Positions 14,123 through 18,065 of a DNA stretch of 18,065 bases are shown one piece after another. The notes beneath the pieces were generated by a model, which saw only the letters and a list, made by a program, of their open reading frames with translations, searched no databases and had not been told where the DNA came from. Where the stretch lies: contig CALWWO010000085.1 of assembly GCA_944385265.1 (NCBI GenBank), positions 1-18,065 on the forward strand, given 5' to 3'. Source of the stretch: an uncultured Oscillospiraceae bacterium. GTDB lineage: Bacteria; Bacillota_A; Clostridia; Oscillospirales; Oscillospiraceae. Within the stretch, counting starts at the first letter, position 1; each line of letters begins with the position of its first letter. Position numbers and translations under genes: made by a program.

Positions 14123-15967
14123 TTACCGCCCTTCCATTATTTTAAAATTAAGTGATACCTTAAATAGATCGCCGTCAATAGACAGCTCCAAGCTGCCGTT
14201 TTGTAATTCTACAAGACTTTTTGCGATGGACAAACCGAGACCGCTTCCCTCGGTATTTCTTGAGCTGTCGCCTCGGACGAAACGCTCCATAAGCTCTTCC
14301 CCGGAGATGTTGAGCTGGGATTTAGATATGTTTCGGAATGTGATGACAGCGTCTCCTTCATCTGCACGCACATCAATATACACACGGGTGGAAGGCTGTG
14401 CGTATTTGCATACATTGTTTAAAAGGTTATCAAAGATACGCCACAGATGACGTCCGTCAGCCATTATTACGGCGTGAACGGCAGACTGATTCATCACAAG
14501 CTCAAGTCCTGCCTCAGTCAGCTTGTCGTCATATTCCGCTATGGCCTGATCCAGCAGCACGCTTACGTCGCACGGGGCGAAGTTTACCGGGAGATTGCCC
14601 GTCGAAGCCTTTGACGCTTCGATCAGATCCTCGATAAGTTTCTTGAGTCTTGTCGACTGCCTATCCAGCACGCTGACATATTCAGAGACGTTTTTATTTT
14701 CGATTTGTTCCTTCTTTATCAGATCGACATAATTTATTATTGACGTAAGAGGCGTTTTTATATCGTGAGACACGTTCGTGATAAGTTCGGTCTTCAAGCG
14801 TTCACTTTTCATCTTTTCATCGACAGCTTTCTGCATACCGTCGTTGATGCTGTTAAGATCCTCGGCAAAGCGCCTGAAATCGCCGTACATATGTTTTGTG
14901 TTTATATGATAGTCAAGATTTCCTTCCGCTATCAATTTAGCCCCTTTTTGCAGGTTATACAGCGATATCGCCATAAAAATTATGACCAGGAACAAAACCA
15001 CCTTTTTGATAAGCCATATAAGCGCTATTTGCGTAATGGAGAAAAAGCCGGAATAGCTCATTACAATATACTCCGCAATGAAAAGCAGAGCGAGCAGCGC
15101 CGCCGTTTTCCAGACGACTGGGAGCTTTGCGATGATATAGCGCAGACCGCGCAGCGCAGATTTTATCACGCCGATTATCCATACGGTGGTTATGTATATT
15201 ATAGTACTGCTTATAAGATTGTCAAGCTTGATTCTTGTTGCAATGTTCATAATATATAGTAAAAAAAGCACGAAATCCGTAACAAGTATGACAGCGGCGA
15301 TCGGGATGAACAGGTTTGAATATCTCAATGATACGGCATGATATATCGTGAAGGCTTCAAGATATATCAGCGCGATAAACAGAAAAGTTAGCAGATCGAA
15401 TGGTATTTTCCCAAATGTGGAGAGAGAGGGCGTGTCGCGCCCGCCTCTGTAGCCGGCGCTGAAAAACAGGAATACCAGGAGCGCAAAAAAGACGATGACT
15501 GCGACGATATCCAAAACTATAAATACATACCGCCACGAGTGCGCAAAGGACACCAATCCGGATATCGTGGCGATCATATCGTCATTTGGCATGTCCTCAT
15601 CTATATATCCGACAAGCCGGTATTGCGAGGCTCTGTATGTGACCTTCGGCTCGCTGTATATTGTGATCCCGTAGCCTGCCACCTTGATGTCATCTATGTC
15701 ATATATGGAAAAGGAGAAATTCTTATCTCCGAAATAGCTGCCGAAATCGCTGCCTGTCCGATATCTGGTCATCGCTTCCACCGCGTACGAGTGCAGCGTG
15801 TTTTCAAGAAGCTTATCGCGGACGTCCTCTTCCGTCTCAACATAAAATCCCGAGGTGACCATATAGGCTACGGACAGCGACAGACATATGATTATTATGA
15901 CGTCTATGGTTATAAGAAAGATCGCGGAGACCTTTGCAACCATACTATGGGTGAGATTTTTTGCCAT
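14123..15967 (-). CDS. Multi-pass membrane sensor histidine kinase
   Basis: Sensor of the two-component pair, 614 aa. TM1 lies at about 11-38. A soluble loop (about 39-143) follows, probably extracytoplasmic, then TM2 (about 147-171) and five or so further helices to about 337. A HAMP-like linker (about 338-392) leads to the dimerisation helix NVSHDIKTPLTS, with the phosphorylated His at 401. The ATPase domain has NLLNNVCKYA (514-523), a degenerate D-box region and GSGLGLSIA (574-582). The kinase half resembles clostridial VanS/PhoR-type enzymes. The sensor half is unusual in having both a loop domain and a block of helices, so it may sense an envelope ligand or a membrane state. The start ATG overlaps the regulator's TGA by one base, with GAGAGG as ribosome binding site. 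Confidence 0.93.
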   Translation of the reverse strand: MAKNLTHSMVAKVSAIFLITIDVIIIICLSLSVAYMVTSGFYVETEEDVRDKLLENTLHSYAVEAMTRYRTGSDFGSYFGDKNFSFSIYDIDDIKVAGYGITIYSEPKVTYRASQYRLVGYIDEDMPNDDMIATISGLVSFAHSWRYVFIVLDIVAVIVFFALLVFLFFSAGYRGGRDTPSLSTFGKIPFDLLTFLFIALIYLEAFTIYHAVSLRYSNLFIPIAAVILVTDFVLFLLYIMNIATRIKLDNLISSTIIYITTVWIIGVIKSALRGLRYIIAKLPVVWKTAALLALLFIAEYIVMSYSGFFSITQIALIWLIKKVVLFLVIIFMAISLYNLQKGAKLIAEGNLDYHINTKHMYGDFRRFAEDLNSINDGMQKAVDEKMKSERLKTELITNVSHDIKTPLTSIINYVDLIKKEQIENKNVSEYVSVLDRQSTRLKKLIEDLIEASKASTGNLPVNFAPCDVSVLLDQAIAEYDDKLTEAGLELVMNQSAVHAVIMADGRHLWRIFDNLLNNVCKYAQPSTRVYIDVRADEGDAVITFRNISKSQLNISGEELMERFVRGDSSRNTEGSGLGLSIAKSLVELQNGSLELSIDGDLFKVSLNFKIMEGR

Positions 15968-16659
15968 CAGTTTTTCCTCTCCAACTTATAGCCCTGCCCC
16001 CAGACGACTTTAAGATAGCGCGGCTCAGCCGGGTTGATCTCTATTTTTTCGCGGAGGTGTCGTATATGGACTGCAACGGTGCTCTCGGCGCCGTAGGGAG
16101 CGTTATTCCAAACGGTGCGGTAGATTTCCTTGGGTGAGAGCACCTCGCCCGGACGCTGCATAAACAGCTTCAAAATTTCAAATTCAGTCGGGGTCAGATT
16201 GACTTTTTCACCGTCAACAGTCACGACTTTGCTTTTATCGTCAAGCTCGATACCGTCTATCGTGAAGCAGGACGGGCTCGGCTTATTGCCGCCAAGCTGC
16301 ATGTAGCGGCGTAGCTGCGACTTGACCCTTGCCGTGACCTCAACGGGATTGAACGGTTTTGTGATATAGTCGTCCGCGCCGACGTTGAGCCCGAGTATTT
16401 TATCTGTATCCTCGCTCTTTGCCGTCAGAAGAATCACGGGTATGTTGCTGGCTTCGCGCAGCTTCAGCATAGTCGAGATACCGTCAAGCTCCGGCATCAT
16501 TATATCCATAAGCACGAGGTGTATCTCGTTTTTTGCAATTACATCAAGGGCTTCTTTTCCGGTATAAGCCTCAAAAATATTGTATTCTTCCGAAGAAAGG
16601 TAGATCTTGAGAGCAGAGACTATATCGCGTTCATCATCGCATATAAGCACATTGTACAT
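15967..16659 (-). CDS. OmpR/PhoB-family response regulator
   Basis: Partner of the adjacent kinase, 230 aa. The receiver domain (1-120) has the acidic pair DD (8-9), the phosphoacceptor Asp52 in LMDIMMPELDG, Thr79 (LLTA) and Lys101 (ITKPF). The DNA-binding winged helix occupies about 130-228: LTPTEFEILKLFMQRPGEVL, then the recognition helix region STVAVHIRHLREKIE, and the wing KVVWGQGYKLE. GGAGGGG lies 7 nt before the ATG. It is the first gene of the three-gene operon, which fits the usual order regulator-kinase-target. The glycosyltransferase at the end of the operon is the most direct candidate target. Direct repeats upstream may be its binding site. Confidence 0.96.
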   Translation of the reverse strand: MYNVLICDDERDIVSALKIYLSSEEYNIFEAYTGKEALDVIAKNEIHLVLMDIMMPELDGISTMLKLREASNIPVILLTAKSEDTDKILGLNVGADDYITKPFNPVEVTARVKSQLRRYMQLGGNKPSPSCFTIDGIELDDKSKVVTVDGEKVNLTPTEFEILKLFMQRPGEVLSPKEIYRTVWNNAPYGAESTVAVHIRHLREKIEINPAEPRYLKVVWGQGYKLERKN

Positions 16660-16678
16660 CTTATCCCCTCCGCTACAA

Positions 16679-16706
16679 ATTTTAGCAAATAATGTTTTAA
16701 GAACAA
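16679..16706 (-). promoter_or_regulatory. Possible promoter of the RR-HK-glycosyltransferase operon
   Basis: On the minus strand, TTGTTC (16701-16706) and TAAAAT (16679-16684) have a 16-bp spacer, close to the start codon. The region is very AT-rich, so other -10 matches exist and the assignment is tentative. The rest of 16726-16910 contains no gene that I recognise. Confidence 0.35.
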
Positions 16707-16725
16707 ACTGTATAAATTTTTAAGA
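16695..16725 (-). promoter_or_regulatory. Direct repeats upstream of the response regulator gene
   Basis: TCTTAAAA (minus strand) occurs at 16718-16725 and again at 16695-16702, exactly 23 bp apart, about two helical turns. OmpR/PhoB-type regulators bind direct repeats on one face of DNA, so autoregulation is possible. AT-rich composition makes chance matches likely. Confidence 0.3.
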
Positions 16726-16911
16726 TTTTATTAATATGACATAAATCACGCGATTTTGTTCCGATAAATTGCGCCTGTTTTTTTGGCAATTTGGACTTTG
16801 ACCGTAATATGGAGCATTTCAGCAGCCGCACCGTAAGAGGTTTTTTAAAGTTTTAACATGTGCCGCGGAGCCGAAGAGTGAAACTGCTTGTCCGATTCTC
16901 CTTTAGCGGCA

Positions 16912-16957
16912 AAAAACGCCGAAAACTCTGTAAAATCTGAGAATTTCCGGCGTTTTT
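16912..16957 (-). terminator. Terminator of the tRNA-Arg gene
   Basis: AAAAACGCCG (16912-16921) pairs with CGGCGTTTTT (16948-16957), enclosing a 26-nt inner part with a weak CTC/GAG stem. On the minus strand it begins 2 nt after the tRNA CCA and ends in a U run. Confidence 0.8.
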
Positions 16958-16958
16958 A

Positions 16959-17033
16959 TGGCACCCCCTGCCAGAATCGAACTGACAACTAGCCCTTAGG
17001 AGGGGCTTGTTATATCCATTTAACTAAGGAGGC
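16959..17033 (-). tRNA. tRNA-Arg, anticodon CCT
   Basis: A 75-nt complete cloverleaf on the minus strand. Acceptor GCCTCCT pairs with AGGGGGT (with G-U at 1-72 and U-G at 4-69), and CCA is encoded. The D stem is GTTA/TAAC. The anticodon stem AGCCC/GGGCT holds loop CTCCTAA with anticodon CCT (16998-17000), reading the AGG arginine codon. The T stem GTCAG/CTGGC holds loop TTCGATT. It has its own promoter and terminator. Confidence 0.95.
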
Positions 17034-17159
17034 GTTTAAAGCACGTCAAATTTTATAAAAGAACGCAGCATGACCGGCTTCAGAAGAAGCGACCGTGAAA
17101 CAAAGCTCGATTCAATAAAATGCTATGTTAAACAGCTGCAAAAAAATTCAACACAGATA

Positions 17160-17188
17160 ATTTTAACCTATCAAACCTTTTGTGTCAA
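17160..17188 (-). promoter_or_regulatory. Promoter for the tRNA-Arg transcript
   Basis: On the minus strand, TTGACA (17183-17188) and TAAAAT (17160-17165) are 17 bp apart, a strong promoter. Transcription would start near 17153, leaving a leader of about 120 nt before the tRNA 5' end. The stretch between is AT-rich, with a small GCTTC/GAAGC hairpin near 17077-17090 and no reading frame of note. Confidence 0.72.
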
Positions 17189-17194
17189 GCAAAT

Positions 17195-17430
17195 GTAAAC
17201 GGCAAAAAGCTGTTTGCCATCCGGCGCGGCTTGAATCCGCGCTCAGAGGGTGGTTTTACGCCGCTATGCGCATAAGAGCGCTTCAATGTGCCCAAGAGGC
17301 AGCGCCGCGCCCTCTCCGGCATTTTGAGCGCGATGCGCGCTGCGAGAAAGACGCTTCTCGGAGCACCTGACGCAGTCGCTCCGGAGCGGCATAGAGCGGG
17401 ACGCTGAGCATTGCCTGCCGGTCTCATTAT
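17195..17430. other. GC-rich, hairpin-dense intergenic element, function unknown
   Basis: About 235 bp, markedly richer in G and C than the flanking AT-rich sequence. Perfect hairpins include GGCAAA/TTTGCC (17201-17206, 17213-17218), GCGCGG/CCGCGC (17224-17229, 17237-17242) and CGAGAA/TTCTCG (17343-17348, 17355-17360), plus the palindrome GCTCCGGAGC (17378-17387). AGAGGG (17245-17250) can pair with CCCTCT (17310-17315) over a distance. The short open frames on both strands do not look like proteins. It could be a dispersed extragenic repeat or a structured RNA; strand cannot be told. Confidence 0.45.
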
Positions 17431-17443
17431 GCGTCTTTAACGC

Positions 17444-17473
17444 TTGACTGCGGAGGAGATGGAGATATATAAT
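17444..17473 (+). promoter_or_regulatory. Promoter of dut
   Basis: TTGACT (17444-17449) and a perfect TATAAT (17468-17473) are separated by 18 bp. Transcription would begin at about 17480-17483, which rules out the in-frame ATG at 17478 as translation start and supports ATG 17517. Confidence 0.75.
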
Positions 17474-17516
17474 TTGCATGGCGTATCAAAAACACGGGTA
17501 TAGGCTGGTGAGAATA

Positions 17517-17963
17517 ATGAACGGAAAAAAGATACTGATAAAAAAGCTCGCTCCTAACGCCGCGCTGCCGGAGTACGCGTCTGACGCGGCGGCAGGGGCT
17601 GATCTGCGCGCATGCCTTAAAGACAGCGTCGTGATAGCCATAGGGCAGACTGCTGTAATACCTACAGGTATAGCTGTCTGCATTCCGGACGGATACGCGG
17701 GATTCGTTTTTGCTCGCAGCGGGCTTGCCACAAAAAAAGGGGTAGCTCCGGCAAATAAGGTCGGCGTTATCGACAGCGATTATAGAGGTGAGCTTCGCGT
17801 TCCGCTGCATAATCACGGCGATAACGATAAGATAATAGAGCCGGGCGAGAGGATAGCGCAGCTTGTCATTATGCCGGTCGTTCATGCTGAATTCGAAGAA
17901 GCTTCCGAGCTTGATGCGACACAGCGCGGTGAAAACGGCTTCGGCTCGACCGGGGAAATGTAG
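17517..17963 (+). CDS. dut: Deoxyuridine 5'-triphosphate nucleotidohydrolase (dUTPase)
   Basis: Hydrolyses dUTP to dUMP and pyrophosphate, keeping uracil out of DNA and supplying dUMP for thymidylate synthesis; trimeric and cytoplasmic. It is 148 aa from ATG 17517, a normal length. All five family motifs are present: AAGADLRA (I), FARSGLATKKGV (II), GVIDSDYRGELRVPLHNH (III, with the catalytic Asp and the following Tyr), PGERIAQLVIMP (IV) and RGENGFGSTG (V). The start was chosen because the promoter's -10 box ends at 17473 and because GGTGAG precedes 17517; the protein then begins MNGKKILIKKL, as dUTPases usually do. A longer frame begins at 17478. No neighbour in the window suggests phage origin. 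Confidence 0.95.
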   Translation: MNGKKILIKKLAPNAALPEYASDAAAGADLRACLKDSVVIAIGQTAVIPTGIAVCIPDGYAGFVFARSGLATKKGVAPANKVGVIDSDYRGELRVPLHNHGDNDKIIEPGERIAQLVIMPVVHAEFEEASELDATQRGENGFGSTGEM

Positions 17964-18065
17964 AACTTATGCCGGGATACGGATACTCGCTTCGGCTCGG
18001 TACCGAGATCTTGTCCGGCGCGCAACAAGAAACCGAAATGCATTTCGCAATGGCAGAATGCATGT
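17964..18065. other. Downstream flank of dut, no gene seen
   Basis: Contains no recognisable gene or terminator. A 7-bp inverted repeat, ATGCATT (18038-18044) and AATGCAT (18057-18063), lies at the window edge; its meaning cannot be judged because the sequence ends there. Confidence 0.3.

Noticed and set aside
17185..17427. 80-aa open frame on the minus strand in the GC-rich element
   Set aside because: Lies across the hairpins, has no ribosome binding site and no recognisable domain; more likely non-coding.

Overview
The window looks like a chromosomal segment of a Gram-positive member of the Clostridia (Bacillota). This rests on strong AGGAGG-type ribosome binding sites, TTGACA/TATAAT-type promoters, hairpin-plus-U-run terminators, and the gene content: MerR regulators, a YitT-type membrane protein, an OmpR/VanS-like two-component pair and a CCA-encoding tRNA. 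The species cannot be named from the sequence. No insertion sequence, phage gene, rRNA or CRISPR array was seen.

Layout. (1) 71-2790, + strand: an M28-family metallopeptidase, then an MscS-type channel whose stop overlaps the start of a nitroreductase, closed by a terminator. (2) 2967-9186, + strand: four tandem paralogues with an RDD-type membrane domain and the same kind of C-terminal, probably extracytoplasmic domain. The first two have a short hydrophilic N-terminus. The last two carry an N-terminal MerR helix-turn-helix. Each MerR-RDD gene has a promoter of the form TTGACT - 19 bp - TATCMT, the stretched spacer typical of MerR-controlled promoters. (3) 9272-10132, - strand: a ZIP metal transporter. 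(4) 10406-11695, + strand: lysA, followed by about 290 bp packed with hairpins and a diverged repeat. (5) 12108-12734, - strand: a short YitT-family membrane protein. (6) 12849-16659, - strand: a tightly packed operon of response regulator, multi-pass histidine kinase and membrane glycosyltransferase. (7) 16959-17033, - strand: tRNA-Arg(CCT) with terminator and upstream promoter. (8) 17195-17430: a GC-rich hairpin-dense stretch, then dut on the + strand.

The most notable content is the MerR-RDD array. What is visible is a DNA-binding head, a linker helix, a four-helix membrane domain and a shared ectodomain, with a MerR-type promoter in front of each HTH-bearing copy. My inference is a membrane-anchored one-component signalling family that controls its own synthesis, with two HTH-less relatives as possible partners or competitors. 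I know of no characterised system with this architecture, but I could not search databases. The RR-HK-glycosyltransferase operon is a second envelope-related unit, which probably couples an envelope signal to synthesis of a surface polysaccharide or glycolipid.
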